Positions 13,060-26,700 of a stretch of DNA of 64,000 nucleotides are shown here, in pieces. The notes under the pieces were generated by a model that saw only the letters and a list, made by a program, of their open reading frames with translations, did no database searches and had not been told where the DNA came from. How positions within the stretch are numbered: the first letter of the stretch is position 1; every line of letters starts with the position of its first letter. The DNA is from Heliocybe sulcata (Eukaryota > Basidiomycota > Agaricomycetes > Gloeophyllales > Gloeophyllaceae). The stretch lies in assembly GCA_004369045.1 (NCBI GenBank), contig ML213509.1, forward strand, positions 998,858 through 1,062,857. The letters run 5' to 3'. The translations under genes were made by a program, and so were the position numbers.

Positions 13060-13837
13060 TTGTCATCGCGCACCTACTCCTTGTATTTGTACTAGCGTCG
13101 TCTTAATGTCCCGCATCACTGCTCCCATCCTTGGACCGGAATGCTGCAAGTTCAGTTGCCATTCACGATATGCGATAAGGGTCCTGAAGCACCTGCGTTA
13201 CCCAAAGTCCTGCGGCCTCCATGGACACACGCCCACTTTGCATGTTAATCAAGGAACCTGAAGAAACAGCTGGATACGTCTTGGCCTTCCCCCGCACAGG
13301 ATACGACAACTTCGCTAGACGCAGTTTAAGAACAGCCTTCACAAACTATAGTTCTCAAGCTCGTCCATCTTCACGGAGCTGGGTCTCGCCGCCCATTGTG
13401 ATTGCCCATCACAGATACAGCCCCAGTTGTCCTGTATTTGCTTGAGCAACAGACTCTGATGAATCCGCCATGTGACGTTATAGAATGGTTCTGCAGCTTT
13501 GTGCACTGAGGTCAGCCGGGGGAGTTTGGCGATATCTATGGATACCCGCTATCCTTGTTATCGAGCTACGAGTCCAGAAACGAGCATCGGATTCGTCGTA
13601 CCTCTTAACGTCGCAGCTCGCTGTTTTCACTACACGACGATCGCTTGAATGGTGCTCTTTCCGTTGTACACAAGGCAATCTGAAGTCGAGCTGTTGCTGA
13701 AGCGCCAGGAACGCGTAACGTCACAAAGCGCACGTGGGGTTACAAGTCGCGATCATTGACGAAAGTTCCCACCCGTCGCGACGCGTCTTTACGTGCCTTT
13801 GCTTCCGCCCATCAGCACTCCTATTCATTCCGGCAGA
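13060..13837. other. Intergenic
   Basis: About 780 bp between TIM9 and the F-box gene. Short open frames on both strands show no family resemblance. It should contain the TIM9 3' end and the F-box promoter; nothing else was recognised. Confidence 0.5.
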
Positions 13838-16452
13838 ATGTCGGGCTCAGACACTTCCAAAACGGAGCCCACTCAAAAGAAACTCAAGATAACTGCCTCG
13901 AATGCGAAGAATACGCTGGAGAAATGGGTAGAAAAGAAGAGTCCTACGAAGAGGCGGGCGCGGGCAAAGCAGACTGCGAAGCTGGCGCTATTACCGAGCT
14001 TGCCATTGGATCTGCTCTTTGAGGTATGATTTGGCTTTTAGGTACGATGTTGGTGCCTGACGCGCTCTTATAGATATTTGGACACCTGCTTCCCTTGGAC
14101 TTGTTACACTTGGCCAGGACTACAAAACCACTCCGCCGGATTCTGATGCAGAGGTCGTCAGTGACCGTATGGAGAGATGCGCTGAGCAATGTCGAAGGTC
14201 TCGCGCCATGTCCGGAAGATATGTCAGAACCAGCATTCGCCAACCTTGCGTTCGATTTGCATTGCCACGTAAGTCTAAAATACTTGCGTTGCCTACATGC
14301 ATGGACACTCAGATACATAATATGCAGGGATGCGACAAGAAGAATATCCGTAATGTCGACTTCAGACTGCGCATCCGACTCTGCTCTGGGTGCGTGAAGA
14401 AGCGGTAAGCCATCATACCCATTCCCGGATCCCCATTTTAATGATTTGACAGCCTGGCACAAGAGACAGATGACATGGACGACCGTGTGCGAAAATGCCT
14501 CATATTCACTGACTGGTGTGGCAGTGAGTAGACTGTTCGAAACTCTATCAGCGTCTCTGAACAATGGATAGATTATGACGAAGAATGCATGTACGTCCGT
14601 GAGCAGGCCGTCGCGATCAAGAACGAGCTCGATGACGTGCCTGTGGAGAAGTGGGAGGAGTATATCGAGCAGAAGCAGGCTGCAAATGCGAACATCATTG
14701 CTGTTGGTGTAGATGTCGTAATACCGGCTACATTCTGCTGACCCCTGGCACTACTGAAGCATGCAGAACTCTGCGAAACATGGGAAGGCGAGGTGTATGA
14801 TAAGAGAGCAACTGAAATTGACGAGCTCAGGGCGGCTAGGAAAGAGGCGTGAGTACCGCTCGTTCCTCAATCACCGAGGATGTACTGACGCACTGGTAGT
14901 ATTATCGAACACTTGACTGCTCTAGGATGGGGCGAAGAGATCGAGAAACTCCCAAAACACTACGACAGACGCTACCCCAATATTCTGCCACTCAAGGACC
15001 ATTTTAAAGTGCGAGACACCAAGCCGCTCACAGACCGAAGTGGGTCTCTGTTTGGGACGTTGATCTATAATATTGCTAACCGGCCCCGCTGCAGCATGGC
15101 TTAACATGAAGGACACCATGATCGAGTACATGGAAAAGATGAAAGACCACCGACTCCGGCGAGAGCGCGAATGGGAAGTCAAAGAGAACAAGAGAACAGC
15201 CATGTCCGTCTACCGTGCATGGCGCACAATTCAGGAGCTCAAGAATCCAAACTTCAAAGAAGAAATCTCCCAATCCATTATCCCCATGATCGACTTCTGC
15301 GAGCTGGCGCCGATCAAGCGCCTCTGGGAGCAAAGTACGGAAATCGTCGACCCCAGCGAATTCGAGAAGATCGCGGAGGACGAACAGGAGATGGCACACG
15401 AGCTTGCCGCCTGGCGCGACCAGGCCAGGGAAGCTCTGGTCAATAGACTGAACGCCGCACTGTTCCAAAGGCTGGCTTGGAGTCCCCAGCGGTCTCTCGG
15501 AGAGAACCAAGCGTCCGATCTCCAGCTGGCCACAGCGGCGTTTGTGTGCGAAGGACCCCGAAGTATCCACTGCAACCTCTCGTACGACGAGTCCTGGCCG
15601 AAGCCTGAGGAAGACAAGCGCCTCTGGTACCCACAGATCCTCAACCACAAGTGCAACACCATTAGACTTATCATTGAGGTCAGTGAGTGCGCGAGCACGC
15701 TAGACGACCCGATGCTGAGAGTGTCTTGGGGCGACCACGGCGGGTACTCGAGTCATGCGAGGAGGAAGAAGTGGGACTGCGGGAGGCTGCGTCTGGATGT
15801 GAAAGCGTCGAAGATCGTGGCTAATATCGTGATGGCGTGCGGGATGGACCCCAGGACGACGACCGTGGAGGAGATGGACAAGATGGATGCGAGGGTTGTG
15901 TGCCTCAAATGCACCTATGGAAACAAGTGCGACGGGGAGCATCGTATACAGGTGCGGACATGGCGGAACATGGTACGTCGTTCGAAGCATGTTTCCTCCT
16001 CCACTTGTACTCACCGCTGTCTATCAGGTCGCCCATTGCTTGAAGAAGCACTTCGGCGACGGGAGCATCCAGTACGAGCGGATCACGGACGAGGACGCGC
16101 AGAAAGCCCGGGACTTGGAAGCGGCTTATTACACAAACCCCGCAGCGCCGGAGAGGAGACAACTGATCTGGCAATGCACACGCTGTCGCGACACGTCTGA
16201 CGAGACCGACAGATGTACGCTGCCGCATATCAAAGAGCATGTGAGGGAGATGTGCGTAGCATCGTATGTATGGGTGTTGAAGTTGCGGAGACTGACGAGT
16301 TCACTTCCAGGCATAGCAAGAGCCACCCGCTCGAGGGCACTGATTACTATCGCGCTCTCGACGCGTCTGTCGACGAGCCTCCGACGGTTTCGATGATGCC
16401 AGGCCCGAGCACGGTGGTGCCCTTTGTGCTCGAGCCAGGATGGAGGAACTGA
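13838..16452 (+). CDS. F-box protein with long C-terminal region
   Basis: Likely substrate adaptor of an SCF ubiquitin ligase. After a basic Lys/Arg-rich leader, an F-box spans about residues 52-88 (LPSLPLDLLFEIFGHLLPLD followed by LLHLARTTKPLRRIL), split by an intron. The rest, about ten exons, is helical and charged: DDRVRKCLIFTDWC, a probable coiled coil around KDHRLRREREWEVKENKR, a Cys-containing VCLKCTYGNKCDGEH and WQCTRCRDTSDE, and ends with PFVLEPGWRN at 16452. The architecture, F-box plus a lineage-specific tail with CxxC pairs, belongs to the large expanded F-box families of agaricomycetes; the target is unknown. An in-frame ATG at 13793 would add 15 residues; 13838 is preferred because the peptide from there has the better N-terminus. 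Confidence 0.8.
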
Positions 16453-17730
16453 TAGCAGGCGGTGTCGTACAACGTTCCTAGCTCTCAAGTCCCCTGTTGG
16501 AGGTGATTTATCGCCAGTCGACGCGGATGGGCGACAACGCTTAAATGGAGACGTATATATTAATATGTATAATAAGAGTAGTTCATTTACTGTGGATCTA
16601 GACAGCACCTTGCTTTTTTTCTACCGCTTAGCTTCCTTGTCATGCAGGAAGAGCGAGCGCGGTGCAAGCCAAAAGGAATCTTCGTTTTCCCACTACCCTC
16701 GCGGCCGGGTCGGGCATGTTTTGTTCGCCGAGGGGGGATACCTTGGAAGCATATCAACGCCACAAGCACCGAGCCCTGGACTGCTATGCAACTGCTGCCA
16801 GATGGCAGAAACCATCAAGCGGAATCCTGCGTCGGCTGCATACATTCAGGGCGATCCTGCTCGCTTAAGCGTCCCATGCCAAGTCGAATGCAAGCTTAAC
16901 TCTGTGCCACTTGAGCCTCGCTTGTCAAGACGACCAATGCTAGGATGAGCTAACGTCCTCCGGACAGAAGAGTGGCTTCACCGAGGCTTCAGTTTCGCTC
17001 GGTGTTGCTACAGCAATTGACACAGAGGTTACAGGGTGATTTTGGTGTTTTACTTGGTTGTATGGTCGATGCGGTATGTGGATCGGACCTGCGATGCAAT
17101 ACCGACAGTAGTGCTCCTTAGCAGGGTGCAGTTGTGGAATAATGGTTCCGGAAAGGAATGACCGAGCCCATCGCGGACTTCCACCGGTGCGAACGGTGTA
17201 CTCCTGCACTCGTTCGAGTAGACGTCGCGACGAAGGCCAGACTGTAAAAGAGAAGCGATTTCTGAGTACGCTTTCGTGAATACGACGAAGTCTGAATCTT
17301 TTGAGACAAAGAAATCTGGCAAAAGCTGACCCGAGAGGATATTATGAGGAAACTAGTGGCCATATAATGGGGCGAATCGGACAAAGTCCTTTCCGCTGCG
17401 AACGGAGAGGGCGGGCCGTACCGAGGCAATCGATCAACCGGAGATCAGCGAGCCGGCGGTGGCACGGTACCGAGACAGGCATTGTATTTTCCTGACATCG
17501 ACAATTAAGGCGGATGGACTTCCATTCAATTCCGGCCCTGCCGCCACAACAACGCTGCCATTATATCCAGATTTCGGGCCTCCCGTAAACAAGGCATGTC
17601 TGACGTCTTTGCTTTTCCTACATAAACCCCCTCCGCCTCTCCTCATCGTCCTTGTTCCCCCTTCGAGTTCCTGCCCCGGTCGCTGCGCTTGACGCGTAGG
17701 CCCTACGATCTTTACTTTCTCTCATTCAAG
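16453..17730. other. Intergenic, promoter region of the GH71 gene
   Basis: About 1.3 kb without a recognised gene. Minus-strand frames near 17050-17430 are open but show no known domain. The last 150 bp is pyrimidine-rich, as in strongly expressed fungal promoters. Confidence 0.5.
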
Positions 17731-19503
17731 ATGCACTTCCTCTCTCTTACTACGCTCGTTTCTATCGTCACTGTCGCTTACGCCCTCCCTCTCCAATTCC
17801 AGCCTGGCGCTGCACGCATTTCTTCCAGCATTTCCTCGCGGCAGGCCAACTCAACTTCCAACCCCAAATATGTCGTAGCCCACCATATGGTAGGGAACAC
17901 CTACCCATATACCGTCGACAATTGGTCCTCCGATATCGCTCTCGCTCACTCGGCCGGCATTGATGGCTTTGCGTTGAATATCGGCTCGGATCCCTGGCAG
18001 CAGCAACGGGTAGCCGACGCTTACACTGCCGCACAGAAATTTGGCCCGGACTTCAAGCTATTTATCTCTTTCGACATGAGGTCCGTGAATCTATTCGCAA
18101 AGCACCTACATACATGCTTAACCTGGCATTCCATCCTCAGTGTTCTTCCTTGTTCATCACCAGATAATGCCGCCGCTCTACGGAACTATATCACTACATA
18201 CGCCAGTCACCCTAACCAGCTGAAGTACGACGGCAAAGTATTCGCGTCAACCTTCGCAGGAGAGTCTTGCACCTTCGGGCAAGGTTCTGTCGCCCAGGGA
18301 TGGTCCTCGCAGTTCACCCAGCATCCCCAGCTGTCTGGTGCCAATGCCGTATACTTCGCACCAAGTTTCTTTGTCGACCCTAACACCTTCCCCACCTATA
18401 ACGGTGCCATGGATGGCGCATTTAATGTACGCCCCTTCCCCCCTCTGTCCTTTTGCTTTATGTCTCATATGCTCTTGTATAGTTCAATTCTGGCTGGCCC
18501 ATCACCCTCACAGCCTCCTCTGCCCAAAATATCGTCTCCAGTTTAGGTGCAACTTTACAAGCCATATCTCAGCCCGTTGTGAATGCGCTTGCCAAGTTCG
18601 TCGGCTCCACCACCACCGACACGCAGTACCTGAATGGTCTATCCGCCATGCCGAGTAACGGCGGGTCCCGCGCATACATGGCGGCTGTGTCGCCGTGGTT
18701 TTTCACGCACTACAGCCCGCAGACATACAATAAGAACGTACGTCTTCCGCGCGCTGGCGATTATCCTGATATTGAAGCGCGTTCCCTTTCTAGTTCATCT
18801 ACCTCGCGGACTCTCACCTGTACCCCACCCGCTGGGAGAACATAGTTACCATGCGCGATCAAATTGACCTCGTTGAGATCGTGACCTGGAACGACTACGG
18901 CGAGTCGCACTACATCGGGCCCATCGAGGGTGCGCAGCCCAACAGCCAAGCGTGGGTCGACGGGCTGGATCATACAGGTAAAGGAAGTTGGCAAACCGTC
19001 AGCTTGGGTTGCTGATTACTTCATTTAGGCTGGCTGGATATGACCTCCTACTTCGCGACGGCGTACAAGACGGGGTCGTATCCTGCCATCACGCAGGATA
19101 AACTGTACCTCTGGTCGCGCACGCACCCCAAAGATGCGAGCGCTCCTGACTCGGTCGGCAAGCCCTCCAACTTTGAGCTAGTACGTCCCTTCCTTCCTCC
19201 GCTCCCTTCACCCGCTGAGCTCCCTCATCACTATAGACCCAAGACGCTCTCTGGGCTGTCGTAATGTCCACCGCTCCGGCCACTGTCACGCTCACGACGT
19301 CCCCGAGCAACTCGCAGACATTCAGCGTCCCTGCCGGCATGTCCAAGCTGTCCATCCCCATCTCCGCTGGCGACACGATGAAGGGCGTCATCTCGAGGGA
19401 TGGTCAGGACGTCGTCACCCTGTCGCCGAGCTCGGATGACTTTAACTTCAACGGGAGCCCGGATGCGTACAACTATAACGCGTTCGTGGCCTTCTCGCAG
19501 TGA
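17731..19503 (+). CDS. Secreted alpha-1,3-glucanase, glycoside hydrolase family 71
   Basis: Hydrolyses alpha-1,3-glucan of fungal walls (mutanase). It starts with a signal peptide, MHFLSLTTLVSIVTVAYA, then YVVAHHMVGNTYPYTVDNW, DIALAHSAGIDGFALNIG, FKLFISFDM, the block VFASTFAGESCTFGQG, YFAPSFFVDPN, WPITLTASSAQNIVSSL, MAAVSPWFFTHYSP and IDLVEIVTWNDYGESHYIGP. These are the conserved blocks of GH71, including the acidic residues expected at the active site (the Asp in SFDM and the Glu in IVTWNDYGES are candidates). Six or so exons; C-terminal beta-rich extension ends YNYNAFVAFSQ. About 470 residues. Role in wall remodelling or mycoparasitism is inferred. Confidence 0.95.
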
Positions 19504-19972
19504 AAGCATTCCCGGGTCACCACTTGAGCCTGGTTTTTCTTGACGACAAATGACTGGCACGGGTGCCGTCAATGCTATTCACATCGCTATCCTTCGCTTT
19601 CGCATTGATTTTGTTATTTCATCTGTATCATAGCTCTCAGCACAGGCCGTACTCATTAGTGTAGCATAGACTGCAAAGCCTCACATACCCTAACCGTTGT
19701 ATTTCTTGGAATCGACAAGTAATCGCATGCCATGACAGTCTTGGAAGAAGTCCAGAGTCGAGGACGTGCACCTTAATTATCTCCCATGCTCCTCTCACTG
19801 AACATCTTATCCCGACTTGTGATAGCGTTTGACCTTAATGTAAATCACAGATGCAAGCGCTACATAATTTAGTATTCGTAGCACACCAGAGTCCATCAAT
19901 TATACTATCGCAAGTCCCTAAGTAATACAGATGCATGCTACATGAGAGGTATAAATAAAATTCCACACAAAT
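19504..19972. other. Convergent intergenic region
   Basis: About 470 bp between the GH71 stop and the stop of the minus-strand gene. AT-richer than its neighbours with several AATAAA-like stretches, consistent with the 3' ends of both transcripts. No gene seen. Confidence 0.55.
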
Positions 19973-22599
19973 TTAATGTCCGTCACTTCGGTCCTTATCC
20001 CTCTCCTTCCCCTTGCCTTTACGCCCGCGAGATGGAGCCTCATCCACCGACAGCTTGAACGACACCTTCCTACCCCTGGACTTGCTCCTCCCCTTGCTTG
20101 GGCTGCTGCTATCTATACTCGCCTTGACTGGACTACGACACCTTGTATCCTTACTCGGACTTGTGTACCTCGCACTCTTCGGCCGCATCTCCTCCCAGTC
20201 AATCGGGGAGTCTGGCGACTGAGGCAAGCGGGGCGACGATAAGGGGGGCGACGAAGGCGGCAGCGTGGCGCGCGAGTACGCGGGGTCGTACGAGTGCGGC
20301 AAGGGGTGGCGTGTATGGCTGGGGGTGGAAAGTATCGACGAGGATGACGGGCGGGTGGGAGACGATGACGAAGAAGACTGAGCGAGGGCTGCGCTGCGGT
20401 GGCGCGAGCGCGAGCGATGGCGATGGCTTGGCGTCTGCGGAGGGCGCGGTTCCTGTGGGAAAGGGTACGAGGGGAGAGGCGGGAAGGTGGTAGGGGGTGC
20501 CCAACCTAGAGGAGGAACCCCAGGAGCAGGAGTAGCGGATATGAGGTACGAGAGATGATGCATGGCCTGAACCAATAAATATTGCGCCTGCGCTTGTGTG
20601 GTAGGGTCGGGCTGGAATGAGGTGTCCCTTGGAGGCAGAGGGGGAAAGGTAGGTGCATGGGATCTTGCTCGCGATGGTGCACGGGATCTTGCTCGTGATG
20701 GTGGATGGGAGCGTGAACGCAAGCTGGATCTGAAAGGTTTCGACGGTTCTGCATCTGTCGCGGGAACATTGTTAGCTTCATTCCTATCGAGACAGTGGTG
20801 GGAGGAGACAAAGACGAACCAGAATCCTCGCCGGATGCTCCCTCAGAGGAAGATATGTAACCGCCATCATCAAGCTCAGGGGACGAGCAAGTCGAGGCAA
20901 GGCGGGTGAAGCTAATACTCTCACCCCGCGCAGACTCGTCGGACACCCGTTTCCGTTTGTGGGCTCTAGGCGCTGGAGGTACCTTCGATTCCGAGCGACG
21001 TGCCTGCGCGCGTAGTTCGACTGCTTCAGATTCATTTCGGAGACGGCTCCTTGTTACCTTGACTGTCGGGGAAGGAGGTGATGGAGAACGAGGCGGCAAC
21101 GCCTTTCCTTTCCCTTTAGCGCTGGCAGGTATACCAGGCACGGCGTCATCATCTGTAACTAGGTTTACGGCCTGCTTCTTCGTCTTACTCCGGCGTGCGG
21201 CACCTTCGTTTTTGACGAGAGCCTTTTGGGTGTCTTGGGAGATCGAATGAGCTTCCGCTTCAGCTAGGTACGCTCGTGAAGGCCCTGGTGACGGCGAAGG
21301 TGAGCGTGGTCTGGGACTTGATAATGCTTTCCCTTTCCCTTTCGCTTTTGGAGGTCGCGAAGAGATAACGACTTCGACCTGCATTCTTTGCTTCTTCTTG
21401 GGAGATCTCGGAACTTCGGCGCTTGCGTTGGCTGGTGCATCCGGCACACTGCGATGCTGAGGATTAAGGTCTTGCTGCACAAAAGAAGGGGCGCGCCCCG
21501 TCTGCTTGCGAGGTTTGCTCTTTTTGGTTGATAGCTTGGACGGACCTGGATCTGTATGGGGTCCGAGGTCGATTAAAGAACTATCTTCATCTTGTTGAGG
21601 TGGTTCTGGTGAAAAGATATCCGCAGGGCGATCTTCGTTACTCTTGGTGGGTTTCGGGATAATGGTGGACGTGCTGGCGGCGGGCGCGGCTGCTTTGTCT
21701 TCGTCGTATTCGTTGTGAGCAGCATTATGGGCTCCTACAAGATAAAGAACGCTTGATTCGTCCACTGTCCATTCATCGAGCTCGTCGGCATCTTCGTCTT
21801 GGTTTTCTTCCAGTGGTGGGTCTTGGATACTTTCACTCCGTCCCCAATCGGGTTCGGAACGGACACTCTCTTCCACTTCTGACCGCACAAGCGTCACTTC
21901 TTCATGAATTGTCTCCCGAATCTCTTCTATCACCTCCATACGACGAGATGGCACGGCAGGCCATGATATAGAGTCACTTGCCTCTTCATCCTCATCGCCA
22001 TACAGCTCCTTCCTTTTCCGCTCAGCCTCCAAGAACTCCTCCACGTCCTCCGGGTCTAACTCGCGAGGTGGAGGGATTTCATATGCATTCACTGACAGGT
22101 CCGCCTCCGGAGCAAACGCGTCGATCTCGTCGACGTCGTCCTCTCCTTCCGTCTGTCCGCCGCCACCCTCGCTTGCTGCATCGTTCGCGTCCGCTTCCGC
22201 GAAAGTACCGATATCGTACTGTTGAGTCAGACCGCGTAAGATCCCGCGATCTTTGATGACAGAGTTTGTCCGCAAGTCGATAATGTCGTCCTCGTCAATT
22301 CTGCGAGTGTACCGCTCTTCTAATTGAGACCAGACATCCCAAACACGCGTAGCAGAGGCCTTCCGAGCCTCGTGTAGATCGAAGTTGGGATCAAAAGGTG
22401 TAGCAGTGCGATTTGTTCGTTTCGTAGGCGGGGGAGTAGAGGCACTACCCGTAGCCGCAGATGCGCGCGAAGCAAGTCGATTTGCGGACAGAAAAGAACG
22501 AGAGACAGGGGGTGAAGCAGAGGGGGTAATAAGTGGGTATCCGTGGCGCCATTCCTGCGGCCTGGCAGGCTCTTTAAACGAAGGGGTAATGGGGTTCAT
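19973..22599 (-). CDS. Large disordered nuclear protein with possible Scm3-like motif
   Basis: Two exons, 22599-20820 and 20754-19973, separated by a 65-nt intron, give about 853 residues. Near the N-terminus (about 84-124) lies the one conserved-looking block: TRVWDVWSQLEERYTRRIDE, then DDIIDLRTNSVIKDRGILRG. An aromatic/acidic 'W..L...Y' helix followed by 'DDIIDL.T..vi.DrG.L' resembles the short motif found after the CENP-A-binding helix in fungal Scm3 proteins. The remainder is low-complexity, acidic then Ser/Pro/Arg/Lys-rich with many basic patches (KGKGKALPPRSPSPP), ending with an RS-like domain and GRKVSFKLSVDEAPSRGRK. Nuclear location is likely. The Scm3 link is a hypothesis; it could equally be another basic chromatin-associated protein. 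Confidence 0.6.
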
Positions 22600-23759
22600 T
22601 GGTGCAAGGCTGCTTTAAATGCCAGCTTCGCACAGCAGCAAGTGGCAAGCTCACGCGTCCTGTCTTCGCGCCACACGTTCTTTCCACGCGTCCAGCCACA
22701 ATAAAGCCACACAGGGTTCCTACCCGCGCATAACGAACGACTGTAATCGCTGCCACGAATCTGTTCTGAGACGAGGACCGCGAGGATCACCTTCACTGCC
22801 AAGATTCCCGTTACATAACGCTTCATACGATATCTATCCGAAGGCCGGCAGAACCTGATGCTGGTCACTCTGCCCTGACCGGATGCTAATTCGCCTCATC
22901 AACCTGTGCTACGAAGTTTCAGAGATCCATATAAACACGTCGGTCATCTACTCATTCTCTCTGAGATTTCAAATAAAACAAAAACCTAGATCTTTCTAGC
23001 AACCAGCCACTTCGCAAGCTCGCGTCTTTCCACACTCCGATTGCTCAAAAGGGAAGGTGCGTGCATTCTGTGCGAAGACTGGTCGCGAGTCTAGGTATCC
23101 TCTACCTCAGGTACGGGTGCACAGTCTGCCGTGATGGACATCATTCTCCAACCTCCAACGGCCAACAACTGAAGTTCCGGGCGCCAGCGCTAGGAGAAGA
23201 TAAGGACCTGCTTTTCGGGGAAGGGCTTATAACATTGTGCCTACGCAGTAGCAACTCGTGACCCATCGCAATTTGAAGAGCAGCAGAAACCCAAGGGTAT
23301 ATAACTTATGCCAGAAGTTTTCCCTTCCGGGAATGCTACCGGGTCCAGGTCCGTTTTCCCGAGATGATGCATGCGTCTTCCCCCGCCCAGAGAGCAGGGC
23401 TGAAATGAATGCTGAACAGACATTTTCCCTCGGATGTACGTACTCGGCGGGTTGCCCTTGCGCAGCGTTGATCCCCGTCCTGCATTAGTGGGAGCACTAA
23501 GATCTCACTACTTTCGCCGAGCATGGCTCGCTATCTATGCGCCTCTATCGGGATGGGCCCATATGGACGCCTTCCATGTGGCTTCTCTGATCATCATATT
23601 ATGTTTCCAGTTAGGAGCCCGAGTTGCCATGCTCCAGGCAGCGCCACGCTCCCAGTGAGAAGCTTCTCCAAGTCTTGCGTATAAAGTTATAGAGCTCGTG
23701 CTCCAGGATGCCCACTCCTCCGGGCATCTCTTCTCTTCTAGGCAGTCCCTCCATCGACG
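22600..23759. other. Divergent intergenic region
   Basis: About 1.16 kb between two divergent starts (22599 minus and 23760 plus). No gene or RNA was recognised. It must contain both promoters; no sharp consensus elements stood out. Confidence 0.5.
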
Positions 23760-26700
23760 ATGGCCTCAGAGACTGAGAAAGTCGTGCCAACTGGCACCCC
23801 TCCCGGCATGTCGAGGACTGGGTCCAAGGCGTCCTGGGATGAGAAGGGAGACTCAGTGGTCGTGGTATGCGTGCCATCGACTTACTTGACTTGGGCGGCG
23901 CTCCTTACCATGTCAATGATAGGCTGAAATGGAGAATGACCTCCAGATCCGCGACTCTGACTACGACGAAGTTGCAGCGGCGGCGGCGAGTATGACGGAG
24001 GAAGACGTCCAGTCCGCCATCGAGATGATGGTCGAAGACGTACGTATACTTGTCTAATGATGTACGGTCGCTGACTTGCACGATAATACAGCATGCGAAA
24101 GATCCTGTAAGCACGGATGTTTACACTATACTCACAGTGATTAATGATCACGGGCGCTGACATGTGTCACATGCGTCTTAGAATTTTCCGGCTGCCGTCA
24201 TCGAGAAGGCGACGTGCGTGCGCACTCGAAACTTCAGCAGACGGAACACTAATGCACCAGTTCCCCTTACAGGCGATACCTCCAGGACCCCACCTTGAGG
24301 GACGACCCAACGCAATATGCTAGAGTGTACGAAGAGCTCCGTCTCGAGGCCGCGCTGATGTACACCGTGAGTCTGTAGCGATGACGGCACGATGGTCCAC
24401 GACTCAAAGTGTGTTCTGTCAAGAATTCCGCATATCCGGAAGTTCGTGCGGTAGTCGATAATCATGATGATCCTTCGATTCCAGTTAGCACCTTCCGTGC
24501 ATGGTTCATCGGCATGATTTTTGTGGCGATCGAGTAAGCGTTCAAGCAAAGGTCCTTTCTCAAAGCGTCTCACGTATGCACTTCCAGGGCATTCATCAAC
24601 CAGTTCTTCTATCTTCGTCAACCCGGTATCCAAATCACTTACAATGTGGTGCAGGTCTTGTAAGTGATCTCTCGCCCTTTCTGTCTGCCGACTTTGTCTG
24701 AGCTATCCATCTCAGGGCATTCCCTGCTGGCAAGCTACTTGAAGCGATTTTGCCTACGTGGAAATTTACGACATTCGGCTACACTTGGACGCTCAATCCG
24801 TACGGTCATTGTCTGCATGGTAACCTCGACGTTAGTCTCACACCTGTTTTAGCGGTCATTTTAACTTGAAGGAGCATATGTTAATTACGGTATGTTCCGA
24901 CATGTTGAATGCGCAACCACACCTCTCATGACCGTGCCAGATTATGGCTAATGTCGGTTATGCCACGCCCTATACTAACGACATTGTGATTGTACAACAT
25001 ATTGATCGGTTCTTCAACCAAGTAGGTCAACATCTTTGACATTGTCCGAGTACAGCCTGACAGTCACATTTAATAGTCTTGGGCCTCCAACTTCGGTTAC
25101 CAATGTGAGCTCTTGTATCCCTAGCGATGATGTCAATCGCTGACGTGCTCCAGTCCTGGTCGGTATTTCGACCAACTTGATTGGTTATGGCCTTGCTGGT
25201 GTGACCCGTCGCTTCCTCGTGTATCCGTCGTACGCCATCTGGCCGCAGAACCTTGCCACCATAGGTCTAAGCAAAGCCTTCCACTCGGGCCGCAACGAGG
25301 TTGCCAACGGCTGGCGTGTCTCCAGGATGCGGTACTTCCTGTACTGCTTCTGCGGCATGTTTGTCTACTTCTGGTTCCCCAACTACATCTTCCAGGCGCT
25401 CTCGTACTTCAATTGGATCACCTGGATCGCACCCAACAACGTGAACCTTGCTGCTGTCACCGGCAGCGTGTCGGGTCTTGGGCTGAATCCCATTCCTACG
25501 TTCGACTACAATCAGGTCGTTGTGATTGCGGATCCGCTCATCAACCCGTTCTTCACGATGTTTAACATTTTCCTCGGTGCCGTGGTGACTTTCCCCATTA
25601 TCCTCGGTCTCTGGTATGGGAACGTTTGGAATACCGCTTACCTGCCCATCAACTCAAACGGTGTCTTCGACAACACCGGCAACCGTTATAACGTCTCGTT
25701 GGCTGTCAATGCCGAGGCGCTATTCGACCAAGCCAGTTATGAGAATTATTCGCCTGCTTAGTACGTATCACCCAGTTGATCTATTATGTCGTTAATTTGA
25801 CTTGGTCCAGCCTTGCAACGGGGAATGCAATCCTGTACGGTGTCTTCTGTAAGTCTGCACGTATGACTGTTAGAACTCAGTTCTTAAACGTAGCCCTCTG
25901 TAGTCGCTCTTTACACCGCATCTCTTTCGCATGCATGGCTGTATCACCGTCGGGAGATCGCAATGGGTTTCCGCAACCTCATCAAGCGCACGGCAGTCCT
26001 CCAGAAGACAGACAGGGATGTCCACTGTCGGCTCATGTCCGTGTACAAGGAAGTACCGGAATGGTGGTACTTTACGTACGTATTCTTCCCGAATTGGTGA
26101 CCTTCGAGTGCTCACTGCCTATGTTAGCGTCCTGTGCATTGCCATCGGTCTTGGTGCAGCGGGTCTTGGAGCCTATCCTACGAGCACGACCCCAGCAGTG
26201 GTGTACGTGTCTTTGCGATTATATATGCGTGTTAAACTGTCGACTGACTCTAGCTATCAGGCTTTATGGTGTCTTCCTTGCCCTTATCTTCTGCATTCCG
26301 TTTGGCATCATTATGTCCATAACGAATGGTGAGAAGCACTCATCCGCCTTCGATAACGCATCATCTCACCTTTCCTGAACCGTACAGTACAACTGACACT
26401 GAACGTACTCGCCGAATTCCTCGGAGGTCTTTGGTTCAACGGCAATGCCACTGCTGTCAATTGTGAGTTGTGTCCCCAGGTACAGGCACCGTTCCAGGCT
26501 AAGGTAACTTGCATAGATTTCAAGGGTTATGGCTACGTCACGACCGCGCACACTTTATCGTTCGCTCAAGACCTCAAACTCGCCCACTGTAAGTGCTCCT
26601 TTCGAGTCAGGTATTGATCTGATACTCAGCGTTTCGTCCTTTTCATAGACATCCACATTCCTCCCCGTGTGACGTTCATGGCCCAACTGTTCGCTACTGT

